A DNA stretch of 64,000 nucleotides, from NCBI GenBank assembly GCA_963833955.1, contig CAWHZY010000008.1, forward strand, positions 248,001-312,000, in the 5' to 3' direction. Of this stretch, positions 9,019 through 16,536 are shown piece after piece. The stretch is from Roseiarcus sp963833955. Its GTDB lineage: Bacteria; Pseudomonadota; Alphaproteobacteria; Rhizobiales; Beijerinckiaceae. Within the stretch, counting starts at the first letter, position 1. Every line of letters starts with the position of its first letter. Made by a program: the position numbers and the translations under genes. The notes beneath the pieces are model-generated. The model saw nothing but the letters and a program-made list of their open reading frames with translations, did no database searches and was not told the DNA's origin.

Positions 9019-9867
9019 ATGAGGGACCTGGGCGGAAAGACCGCGTTTGTCACCGGCGCGGCGTCTGGGATCGGGCTGGGAATCGCCACCGCTCTCGCGC
9101 AGGCGGGCGCGAAGGTAATGCTCTGCGACATTGAAGAGACGGCGCTAGCCAAAGCGGTCGACGGCATGAAGCAGACCAACGCGGACGTCGAGGGCGTCAA
9201 GGCGGACGTGTCGCTCAAGGCTGAGCTGAAAGCAGCAGCCGAAACCACGATCGACCGTTATGGCAAGGTGCATATTCTCGTCAACAACGCCGGAGTTGGC
9301 GGCGGCCGACCGTACGGAGCATGGACTGACGGGGCGTGGGAGTGGACGCTCGGCGTCAATCTGATGGCCGTCGTGTGGGGAATTGAGATTTTCGGCCCTC
9401 TGATCGAACAGCATGGCGAGGGCGGACACATTGTGTCCACTGCGTCGATCGCCGGGCTCATCTCGGGCGGCGGCATTCAATACAATGTATCCAAATATGG
9501 CGTCGTCGCGCTATCCGAGGGGTTGCGCAGCGAACTCGCTCCTCGTGGGATCGGCGTGTCGGTGCTGTGTCCAGGATTCGTCCGTACCCAGATCATGGAC
9601 TTCTGGCGAAACCAGCCGGAACGTTTCGGCCGCATCCCGGCCGACAGATTGGCGGCGATTCGAGCGTCTGAACCGTTCAAAATGATACAGGAGCGCGTTT
9701 CGAATGGAGTCGATCCGTCCTATGTCGGCGAACTGGTGCGGGAAGGTATTGAGAAAGACTGGCCTTACATCTTCACCGACGTCGAGTTCGAGCCCATGAT
9801 CGAGGCGCGCTTTGCCGCGATCAAGCAGGGGTTCGACCGGATTCGCGGACGTGACCCGCGCCGTTGA
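9019..9867 (+). CDS. SDR family NAD(P)-dependent oxidoreductase
   Basis: Classical short-chain dehydrogenase/reductase, 282 residues. The nucleotide-binding TGAASGIG motif is at the N-terminus, NNAG follows at about residue 90, and the catalytic Ser and YxxxK (YNVSK) are in place. The substrate is not evident. ATG 9019 is preceded by GGGGAAA and preferred over the upstream TTG 8989. The gene sits between rnj and the methylmalonyl-CoA epimerase gene, which are often direct neighbours in Hyphomicrobiales, so it may be a lineage-specific insertion into a conserved block. Confidence 0.92.
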   Translation: MRDLGGKTAFVTGAASGIGLGIATALAQAGAKVMLCDIEETALAKAVDGMKQTNADVEGVKADVSLKAELKAAAETTIDRYGKVHILVNNAGVGGGRPYGAWTDGAWEWTLGVNLMAVVWGIEIFGPLIEQHGEGGHIVSTASIAGLISGGGIQYNVSKYGVVALSEGLRSELAPRGIGVSVLCPGFVRTQIMDFWRNQPERFGRIPADRLAAIRASEPFKMIQERVSNGVDPSYVGELVREGIEKDWPYIFTDVEFEPMIEARFAAIKQGFDRIRGRDPRR

Positions 9868-9892
9868 AGGGGAAAGGAGCAGCCCGTTCCCT

Positions 9893-10318
9893 ATGCCCGA
9901 TGTTGAGAAAGTCATGATCGGCAAGCTCAACCACGTCGCCATCGCGGTCCCCGATCTCGAGAAGGCGTCGCACGCGTATCGCGATACGCTCGGCGCTCGT
10001 CTCTCCGCGCCGCAGCCTCAGCCCGACCACGGCGTCACGGTCGTTTTCATCGAACTGCCCAACACGAAAATCGAGCTCTTACACCCCCTCGGCGCGAACT
10101 CGCCGATCGTCAAATTCCTCGAGCGCAATCCGGATGGCGGCATTCACCATCTCTGCTATGAGGTTGAGGACATCATCGCCGCCCGCGACCAGCTCAAGGC
10201 CAAGGGCGCGCGCGTGCTCGGGGATGGGAACCCGAAAATCGGCGCGCACGGCAAGCCGGTGCTGTTTTTGCACCCGAAGGATTTCGCCGGCACGCTGATC
10301 GAGATCGAGCAGGTCTGA
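9893..10318 (+). CDS. mce: Methylmalonyl-CoA epimerase
   Basis: Small VOC-fold metalloenzyme that interconverts the (R) and (S) epimers of methylmalonyl-CoA in propionyl-CoA metabolism. Family segments LNHVAIAVPDLEKA, GGIHHLCYEV and LIEIEQV supply the metal ligands (His, His, Glu), and HGKPVLFLHPKDFAGTLIE is diagnostic. ATG 9893 has a GGAAAGGAG site 13 bases upstream. ATG 9914 (MIGKLNHV) matches the usual family N-terminus and is an equally possible start. Confidence 0.93.
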   Translation: MPDVEKVMIGKLNHVAIAVPDLEKASHAYRDTLGARLSAPQPQPDHGVTVVFIELPNTKIELLHPLGANSPIVKFLERNPDGGIHHLCYEVEDIIAARDQLKAKGARVLGDGNPKIGAHGKPVLFLHPKDFAGTLIEIEQV

Positions 10319-10349
10319 GGGCATGCGGTATTCCGCCGTTGGAGGCGGC

Positions 10350-11247
10350 ATGAGTCGTCTAAGCGCGGACGGCCTGCTTCTCTTCACCGCCTTCCTGTGG
10401 GGCGTGACCTTCGTGGCGCAGAAATACGCTACGGCGACCATGCCGGCGCTCGCCTTCGTCGCCGCGCGCTTTGCTGTTTCGGCCGCAGCGCTTGCGCCGT
10501 TCGCGTTTTGGGAGTTTCGGCGTAAGCCGCATGCCCCGAGCCGGGATGAATGGCGGCTCGCGCTCGTGATTGGCCTGACGCTCTTCTTCGGCACGACTCT
10601 GCAGCAGGCGGGGATCGAGACCACGAGCGCCACCAACGCCGGCTTCCTGACCGCCTGCTATGTCGTGCTCGACTCCTTTCGTCGTGTGGGCGCTGACTGG
10701 CGCGCGTCCGCGCGCGGTCGTGATCGGAGCCGGCTTAATATCGCTCGTCGGCGCCTGGCTGCTCTCCTCGGGCGGGGGGCTTGGTCCTCCGAAGCTCGGC
10801 GACGCGCTGGTGCTTCTCGCCGATTTCGCTTGGGCGACGGGCATCGCGCTGACGCCGATTTTCCTCGTCCGCTCCGGTCGGCCACTGCTGCTCGCTTTCG
10901 TGCAATATGCGGTTTGCGCCGGCCTCGCCGCGCTGTGTTCCGCCTTGCTCGAATCGATTCCGCCTGGGGAACTCGTGGCGACTGCGCCGACGATCCTGTT
11001 CGCCGGGATTGTCTCGGGCGCGCTCGCCTATACCATCCAGATCTTCGCGCAGGCGCATACGCCGCCCGCCGAGGCGGCGCTCATTCTCGCCCTCGAGGGT
11101 GTGTTCGCTGCACTTGCTGGCGCGCTCTTGCTCGATGAGCGTCTGACCGCCATCGGCGCTTTCGGCTGCGTGCTGATCCTCGCGGGCGCGCTGGTGGTGG
11201 AGATCGGGCCGCTGTTCGGGCGAAAGACGGTCCGCGGAGCCACGTGA
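10350..11247 (+). CDS. EamA/DMT-family transporter (frame broken by one extra base)
   Basis: Ten-helix drug/metabolite exporter of the EamA family; substrate unknown. ATG 10350 has a strong GGAGG site (10341-10345). The first half (FTAFLWGVTFVAQKYATAT through TNAGFLTACYVVL) is in one frame. The second half (TPFVVWALTGARPRAVV through the C-terminal EamA repeat with EAALILALEGVFAALAG) is in the next. Deleting the G at 10671 fuses them perfectly as YVVLTPFVVW. With that correction the protein is about 298 residues, normal for the family. The stop overlaps the GTG start of the next gene. Confidence 0.85.
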
Positions 11248-12437
11248 CGAAAGTAGGAAAGCTTTCCCTCGCCGAGGCGAGGCGGATCGCTCTTGCCGCC
11301 CAGGGCTTTGGCGAGCCGCGTCCCGAGAAAGTTACGGCCGCGCGGTGGCTGAAAGCCGTCGACCGGCTCTCTCTGCACCAGATCGACAGCGTCAATGTCC
11401 TGGTCCGCGCCCACTACCTTCCCGCCTTCTCCCGACTCGGACCCTATGACCGTTCGCTGATCGAAACGGCCGCCTGGGGGAGCCAGAAGAAGCGGCGGCT
11501 GTTCGAATATTGGGCCCACGAGGCCTCGCTCCTGCCGCTGCCGTTGCATCCCCTGCTACGCTGGCGGATGGCCCGTGCCGATCGCGGGGAGGCCGGTTGG
11601 AAGGGCCTGCGGGTTTTCGCCGGCGAGCGCCGACCCGAGGCGGAGGCGTTCCTTCATCGCATCCGCAACGAGGGTCCGCGTGCGGCCTCAGACTTCGAGG
11701 AAAAGCGGGGCCAATCGGGCTGGTGGGAATGGAGCGACACGAAGCGGGCGCTCGAGTGGCTGTTTTGGGCGGGACACATCACGACAACGACTCGGCGCGG
11801 CAGCTTCGAGCGGGTCTACGACCTGACCGAGCGCATCATTCCGGCCGAGATCCTCGCCCTGCCGACTCCGGATGAGAAGGATGCCCAGCGCGCGCTCATC
11901 GACCGCGCCGCTCAGGCGCTCGGCGTTGGCACGACCCAGGACCTGCGCGACTATTTTCGTCTTGGCCCTGACGATGCGCGGCTTGCAATCGAGTCGCTCG
12001 TCGAGGCCGGCGCTCTCGAGCCAGTCGAGGTTCCGGGCTGGGCGCGGCTCGCCTATCTTCACCGTGAAGCCCGCAAGCCGCGTCGCATCTCCGCGCGGGC
12101 GCTGCTGGCGCCGTTCGATCCGCTGGTGTGGGAGCGATCCCGCACATTGCGGCTCTTCGACTTCCACTACCGGATCGAGATTTACACGCCGGCCGACAAG
12201 CGCCAGCACGGCTATTACGTACTTCCCTTCCTGCTCGGCGACTTGCTTGTGGCCCAACTCGACCTGAAGGCCGATCGTCAAGCGGGACAGCTGCTCGTTC
12301 ATGCGGTGCATCTCGAGCCGCACGCGCCTTTGGACGCCATGGACGTGATCTTCGAGGAGCTTCAGGCGCTGGCGGGCTGGCTTGGTCTCGCCGAAGTTGC
12401 TTTGCCTTCGAAGCTGGCGCGTCGCAAGACAGGATGA
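11244..12437 (+). CDS. AlkX/YcaQ-family winged-helix DNA glycosylase
   Basis: HTH_42 superfamily protein of 397 residues. The family includes Streptomyces AlkZ and Escherichia coli YcaQ/AlkX, glycosylases that remove bulky alkylpurines and unhook interstrand crosslinks. The active-site segment reads LHQIDSVN: Gln46 and Asp48 form the Q-x-D motif seen in the YcaQ branch, against Q-x-Q in AlkZ. Other family marks are EYWAHEASLLPLPLHPLLRWRM and WSDTKRALEWLFWAGHI. GTG 11244 overlaps the preceding transporter stop. The function is inferred from the family. Confidence 0.88.
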   Translation: MTKVGKLSLAEARRIALAAQGFGEPRPEKVTAARWLKAVDRLSLHQIDSVNVLVRAHYLPAFSRLGPYDRSLIETAAWGSQKKRRLFEYWAHEASLLPLPLHPLLRWRMARADRGEAGWKGLRVFAGERRPEAEAFLHRIRNEGPRAASDFEEKRGQSGWWEWSDTKRALEWLFWAGHITTTTRRGSFERVYDLTERIIPAEILALPTPDEKDAQRALIDRAAQALGVGTTQDLRDYFRLGPDDARLAIESLVEAGALEPVEVPGWARLAYLHREARKPRRISARALLAPFDPLVWERSRTLRLFDFHYRIEIYTPADKRQHGYYVLPFLLGDLLVAQLDLKADRQAGQLLVHAVHLEPHAPLDAMDVIFEELQALAGWLGLAEVALPSKLARRKTG

Positions 12438-12470
12438 ACGCAGCAAACACTTGGTTCGCGGAGCGAACGG

Positions 12471-12680
12471 CTGTTCGTCGAGGAGCGGCGGCGGCTGAAA
12501 ATCGTTCCCAATGGCTTCGGCGAGAAGCCGGTGCTCAAGCTCAAGTTCGGCGCGCTCATCCGAGCCGCCGAACGATGGCGCGGCCTTGCGCTTCACCGAG
12601 TTCGAACTCCGACAGATCGCCGCTGTCAAAAAAAGAAACTCGACGACGAATATCACGCTTCAATCACGCCGCTGGCCCGC
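12471..12680 (+). pseudogene. IS256-family transposase, C-terminal remnant
   Basis: The segment encodes LFVEERRRLKIVPNGFGEK, then a stretch ending in FGALIRAAERW, the conserved C-terminus of IS256 (mutator) transposases. It continues as RFTEFELRQIAAVKK in the next frame and KLDDEYH after two more single-base slips at A-runs (12628-12638). No N-terminal or catalytic part is present, so this is a relic left at the end of the AlkX gene. The rest of the gap (to 12762) shows nothing recognisable. Confidence 0.75.
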
Positions 12681-12762
12681 TCAGCCCAGCGCCGCGTTTC
12701 CAGCAAATCCAAGCCTTGACCGAGAGTTAGGGTAGTGCCTTGGCGCCTGTCGCGTGCAGCCC

Positions 12763-14148
12763 TCACCCGGCCCCGAGGCGTCTGAGCCACGCGCGCGCCT
12801 CCCGGCGCACGTTGGCCGGCGCCGTTCCACCGTAGGAGGTTCGGCTCTTGACCGAGCGGTCGACGCCCAGGACGCCGAAAGCCTCCTTGGTGATGCTCGG
12901 CTCGACGCCCTGCATTTCGTCGAGGCTCAGCCTCTCCAGCGCAACGCCGCGGCGGGCGGCGAGCGCGACGATGCGGCCCGTGATGTGGTGGGCGTCGCGG
13001 AACGGGATCTTGAGCGCCTGCACGAGCCAGTCGGCGAGATCGGTGGCGGTGGCGTAGCCGGCGCCGGCCGCGGCCTTCATGCGCTTGGGCTCAGGCGTCA
13101 TGTCCTCGACCATTCCGGTCATCGCGGCCAGACACAGCGCAAGCGTGCGGAAAGCGTCGAACACGCCCTCCTTGTCCTCCTGCATGTCCTTGGAATAAGC
13201 GAGCGGCAGACCCTTCATGACCGTGAGCAGGCCGATGAGCGCGCCGACGATGCGGCCGGTCTTGCCGCGCACGAGTTCGGCCGCGTCGGGGTTGCGCTTC
13301 TGCGGCATGATCGAGGAGCCGGTCGAGAAGGCGTCGGAGAGTTTCACGAAGCCGAATTGCGGCGTCGTCCACAGCACGATCTCCTCGGCGAAGCGGGAGA
13401 GATGCGTCGCCGTGATCGCGATGGCCGCCAGCGCCTCGAGCGCAAAGTCGCGGTCGGCGACGCTGTCGAGCGAATTGGCGGTCGGCCGGTCGAAGCCGAG
13501 CGCCTTGGCGGTCAACTCGCGGTCGATCGGGAACGAGGTTCCGGCAAGCGCCGCGGCGCCGAGCGGACATTCGTTGAGGCGCTTGCGCGCATCCCTGAAG
13601 CGTCCCGCGTCGCGGCCCAGCATCTCGACATAGGCGAGGAGATGATGGCCGAAGGTGACTGGCTGCGCCGATTGCAGATGGGTGAAGCCCGGCATGACCA
13701 TAGCGGCGCTGTCCAGCGCACGGGCGGCGAGCGTCCGTTGCAACAGGGTGATCTGAGACACGACCCCGTCGATCGCGTCGCGCACCCAGAGGCGGAAGTC
13801 GACGGCGACCTGGTCGTTGCGCGAGCGCGCGGTGTGCAGCCGGCCGGCTACGGGTCCCACGATCTCGGCTAGGCGGCCTTCCACGTTCATATGAATGTCT
13901 TCGAGCGCGCGCGAGAACGAGAATGTCCCCGCCTCGATTTCGCCTTTGACTTGGGCGAGACCCCTGGCGATCGCCTGGGCGTCGGCGACTTCGACGATTC
14001 CCTGGCGGGCGAGCATGGCGAGATGGGCCTCGGAGCCGATGATGTCCTGGGCGGCAAGCCTGCGGTCGAAGTCGATCGAGGCGTTGATCTCCTCCATCGC
14101 CTCGGACGGGCGCCCGGTGAACCGGCCGCCCCACATTGTGTTGCTCAT
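12763..14148 (-). CDS. argH: Argininosuccinate lyase
   Basis: Cleaves argininosuccinate to arginine and fumarate, the last step of arginine synthesis. 461 residues, standard length. It begins MSNTMWGGRFTGRPSEAM and carries the fumarate-lyase signature GSSIMPQKRNPD. HTARSRNDQVAVDFRLW and GFTHLQSAQPVTFGHH are also intact. It is divergent from the TlpA-like gene, with only 24 bases between the start codons, so the two promoters must overlap or lie inside the opposite gene. Confidence 0.97.
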   Translation of the reverse strand: MSNTMWGGRFTGRPSEAMEEINASIDFDRRLAAQDIIGSEAHLAMLARQGIVEVADAQAIARGLAQVKGEIEAGTFSFSRALEDIHMNVEGRLAEIVGPVAGRLHTARSRNDQVAVDFRLWVRDAIDGVVSQITLLQRTLAARALDSAAMVMPGFTHLQSAQPVTFGHHLLAYVEMLGRDAGRFRDARKRLNECPLGAAALAGTSFPIDRELTAKALGFDRPTANSLDSVADRDFALEALAAIAITATHLSRFAEEIVLWTTPQFGFVKLSDAFSTGSSIMPQKRNPDAAELVRGKTGRIVGALIGLLTVMKGLPLAYSKDMQEDKEGVFDAFRTLALCLAAMTGMVEDMTPEPKRMKAAAGAGYATATDLADWLVQALKIPFRDAHHITGRIVALAARRGVALERLSLDEMQGVEPSITKEAFGVLGVDRSVKSRTSYGGTAPANVRREARAWLRRLGAG

Positions 14149-14172
14149 GCGCGTTGTCTTGGATGATCAAAC

Positions 14173-14823
14173 ATGACGAATCTCGATGAGAACCCGCGTC
14201 GGCGACGGTTTGTTGCGCCCATTCTGGGCGCATTGACGTTGGTCGTAGTAGGGGCCGTCCTATACGGGACGGTTGCGCCGGCCGGCAAGGCCGTGAGCGA
14301 CTGCCCTGCCGATTCCGCCAAGCTCGCGGCCAAACTCGCGCCCCTCGCCAAGGGCGAACTGGCGGCGCTCCAGGTGGCGAGCGAGCCGCGGCGCGCGGTA
14401 CAGATCGCTTTCCAGCGCGAAGACGGCGGCAAGCTCACGCTCGCCGACTTTCACGGTCGCGCCGTGCTGCTGAATTTGTGGGCGACCTGGTGCATTCCGT
14501 GCCGGGTCGAGATGCCGGCGCTCGACCGGCTCCAGGCGGCCAGGGGAGGGCCGGGGTTTGAGGTGGTGGCCGTGAATGTGGACACCGCGAAGCCCGAACG
14601 GCGCGCCAAGTTTTTGGATAGCGTCGGCGTGAAGTCGCTCGCCCGCTATCTGGATTCGAGCGGCGACGCCTTCGAAACCCTGCATAAGGACGGCAAGGCG
14701 CTTGGACTGCCGGTGACCCTGGTGATCGACAAGGACGGCTGCGAAGTGGCCGCCGTCGAGGGCGGGGCCAAATGGGATTCGGCGGAAGCGCAGGCGCTGG
14801 TCGAGGCGCTGAAGGGCGGGTAG
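14173..14823 (+). CDS. tlpA: TlpA-family thiol:disulfide oxidoreductase
   Basis: 216 residues: an N-terminal signal anchor (about residues 14-32), then a periplasmic thioredoxin fold with active site WCIPC and the cis-proline segment LGLPVTLVID. Such proteins reduce cysteines of cytochrome c or of copper-binding assembly factors in the periplasm, as described for TlpA of Bradyrhizobium. The divergent argH-tlpA pairing is a familiar arrangement in Hyphomicrobiales. Confidence 0.92.
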   Translation: MTNLDENPRRRRFVAPILGALTLVVVGAVLYGTVAPAGKAVSDCPADSAKLAAKLAPLAKGELAALQVASEPRRAVQIAFQREDGGKLTLADFHGRAVLLNLWATWCIPCRVEMPALDRLQAARGGPGFEVVAVNVDTAKPERRAKFLDSVGVKSLARYLDSSGDAFETLHKDGKALGLPVTLVIDKDGCEVAAVEGGAKWDSAEAQALVEALKGG

Positions 14824-14962
14824 GGGGCCTGCCGGCGGACGAAGACTGACGCTTGCGCGCCCGTTCGGCAGGCGGCGGCGGGATCAGAAAAACGCTCGTC
14901 GGGCTCCTCGCGCTTTGTGCGGTCATGCTCTAATGGAGCGGCGTGCGAACTCTGGCGGAGCC

Positions 14963-15454
14963 ATGAGCGAAGCGAGCCGACGGGAAGTGCGGGCCGGGCT
15001 GGAGCCCTGTCTTGCGCGCCTCTGGCGATATGCGCTCGTGCTGTCGAGGGCGCGGGACGCGGCTGACGACCTGGTGCAGGCCACATGCTTGCGGGCGATC
15101 GAGCGCGCCGATCAATTTGTCCCGGGAACGCGAGTCGACCGGTGGCTGTTCGCAATTCTTCGCTCGATCTGGCTCAACGAGATACGATCGCAACGGATTC
15201 GCGAAGGCGGCGGCCTCGTCGACGCCGAGGACGCGTTGACGATCGATGGCGTCCGTGAAATCGAAATGAATATTACGGCTTCCACGGTGTTAAGAGCCAT
15301 CGGCCGCCTCCCGGAGGCGCAGCGCGAGACGATCCTGTTGGTCTACGCCGAAGGGTATAGTTACGCCGAGGCGGCGGCGGTGCTCGGCGTTCCGATTGGC
15401 ACGATCATGAGCAGGCTGGCCGCTGGGCGGGCCGCGCTGGCGAAACTGAAATAG
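14963..15454 (+). CDS. ECF-type RNA polymerase sigma factor
   Basis: 163 residues from ATG 14963, containing only regions 2 and 4. Region 2 reads DAADDLVQATCLRAIERAD, the -10 recognition helix includes VDRWLFAILRSIWLNEIRS, and region 4 has LPEAQRETILLVYAEGYSY followed by AAAVLGVPIGTIMSRLAAGR. It sits directly upstream of a membrane-bound putative anti-sigma factor, the usual ECF layout. An earlier in-frame ATG at 14933 and a GTG at 14915 are possible but less family-like. The inducing signal is unknown. Confidence 0.92.
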   Translation: MSEASRREVRAGLEPCLARLWRYALVLSRARDAADDLVQATCLRAIERADQFVPGTRVDRWLFAILRSIWLNEIRSQRIREGGGLVDAEDALTIDGVREIEMNITASTVLRAIGRLPEAQRETILLVYAEGYSYAEAAAVLGVPIGTIMSRLAAGRAALAKLK

Positions 15455-15475
15455 GAGCGTTTGGTACGGATAGCG

Positions 15476-16240
15476 ATGACCGACGATGACGCCGAACTTG
15501 TCGCGTTGATTGACAACGAGCTCGACGACAGCAGCAGAACCGCTCTCGTGGCGCGTCTGGCGGCGGATGAACGGTTGCGCCACCGCTACGAAGAGTTGCG
15601 GCAAACGACCTCGCCCCTCGCCACCTCTTTTGACGCCCTGCTTGGGCAAGCCCCTGTGGCCCGGCTCCGGGCCGGGCTCCCCGCGGACGAAAACCTTCGG
15701 CAACGGTCGAGGCGCTTCTCTGGGATCGCCCTCCGGGAGCTGGCGGCGGGCGTTGTCATTGGGCTTCTCGTTTCGGGCGCCATCGCCTGGGCCGCGTCAA
15801 TGTTGGGGCTGTTTGGAGGAAAAGAAAGTTGGCGGTCTGCGATCGCGGAATACACGGATCTTTACACGAACGAGACTTTCAGTCCCTTCAATCCGGACGC
15901 CGCCATGCAGGCGGCGGAGCTGAGCTACGTCGGCGCAAAGGTGGGCGCCGACCTCACGCCTGAAAATGTGGCGCTCCCTGGCCTGCGGTTCACGACCGCG
16001 TTCATGCTCTCCTACGAAGGCTCTCCGCTGGGCGTGATCGCCTACGTCGATCCTGCCGGCGCCCCCGTCTTGCTTTGCATCCTCGCCAACGATGCGCCGG
16101 ACGCCCCGATGCGTTCGAAGCGCCGGGACAATCTGTCGCTCGCCTGGTGGTCGCGCGGCGGGCGGAGCCGTCTGGTGATTGGCCACATCCCGGAGGAGCG
16201 GGCCGTTGCCTTAGCACAAACGCTCGAAAAGCGAATTTGA
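15476..16240 (+). CDS. Putative membrane anti-sigma factor
   Basis: About 254 residues. The N-terminal cytoplasmic part (DDDAELVALIDNELDDSSRTAL) resembles the helical sigma-binding region of anti-sigma factors but lacks the zinc-binding HxxxCxxC motif. One transmembrane helix follows (about residues 85-108, AAGVVIGLLVSGAIAWAASM), then a periplasmic domain of unknown function. It starts about 20 bases after the sigma gene. A TTG at 15461 sits closer to an AGGAG site and could be the true start. The role is inferred mainly from position and topology. Confidence 0.82.
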   Translation: MTDDDAELVALIDNELDDSSRTALVARLAADERLRHRYEELRQTTSPLATSFDALLGQAPVARLRAGLPADENLRQRSRRFSGIALRELAAGVVIGLLVSGAIAWAASMLGLFGGKESWRSAIAEYTDLYTNETFSPFNPDAAMQAAELSYVGAKVGADLTPENVALPGLRFTTAFMLSYEGSPLGVIAYVDPAGAPVLLCILANDAPDAPMRSKRRDNLSLAWWSRGGRSRLVIGHIPEERAVALAQTLEKRI

Positions 16241-16386
16241 CGTCCGCCGTCATATGCCGAGCGCGAGGAAGGGCCGAATGCATGTCCGCTTAACGTCGAT
16301 TCGCGACATTCAATCACTTGGCGCGAACGGGCGCTCGGGGTCGATTGCGGCCGTCTCGTATTTCCGGCGGCGGGATGGCACGCCGT

Positions 16387-16411
16387 ATATAACATAATTA
16401 TCTAGTTATAT
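16387..16411. repeat. AT-rich inverted repeat, possible operator
   Basis: Perfect 7-base arms ATATAAC (16387-16393) and GTTATAT (16405-16411) separated by 11 bases, in the roughly 300-base gap between the convergent anti-sigma and GGDEF-EAL genes. The AT-rich patch stands out from the GC-rich surroundings. It might be a protein-binding site or part of a bidirectional transcription end. Nothing else is recognisable in this gap. Confidence 0.35.
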
Positions 16412-16536
16412 TGCTTCCGTCAGAATCGAATCGAGTTGCAGAAAAATGCGCTTAACCGATTGAAAAGCCGCGATCGCGCGCAGAACTGAACACTGCGCCG
16501 ATCTGTCCAATAGAGCCGCTGCTGCGCGCCCCCCCG

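Noticed and set aside
12754..13872. 372-codon plus-strand frame opposite argH
   Set aside because: Antisense to a standard-length ArgH with its signature sequence.
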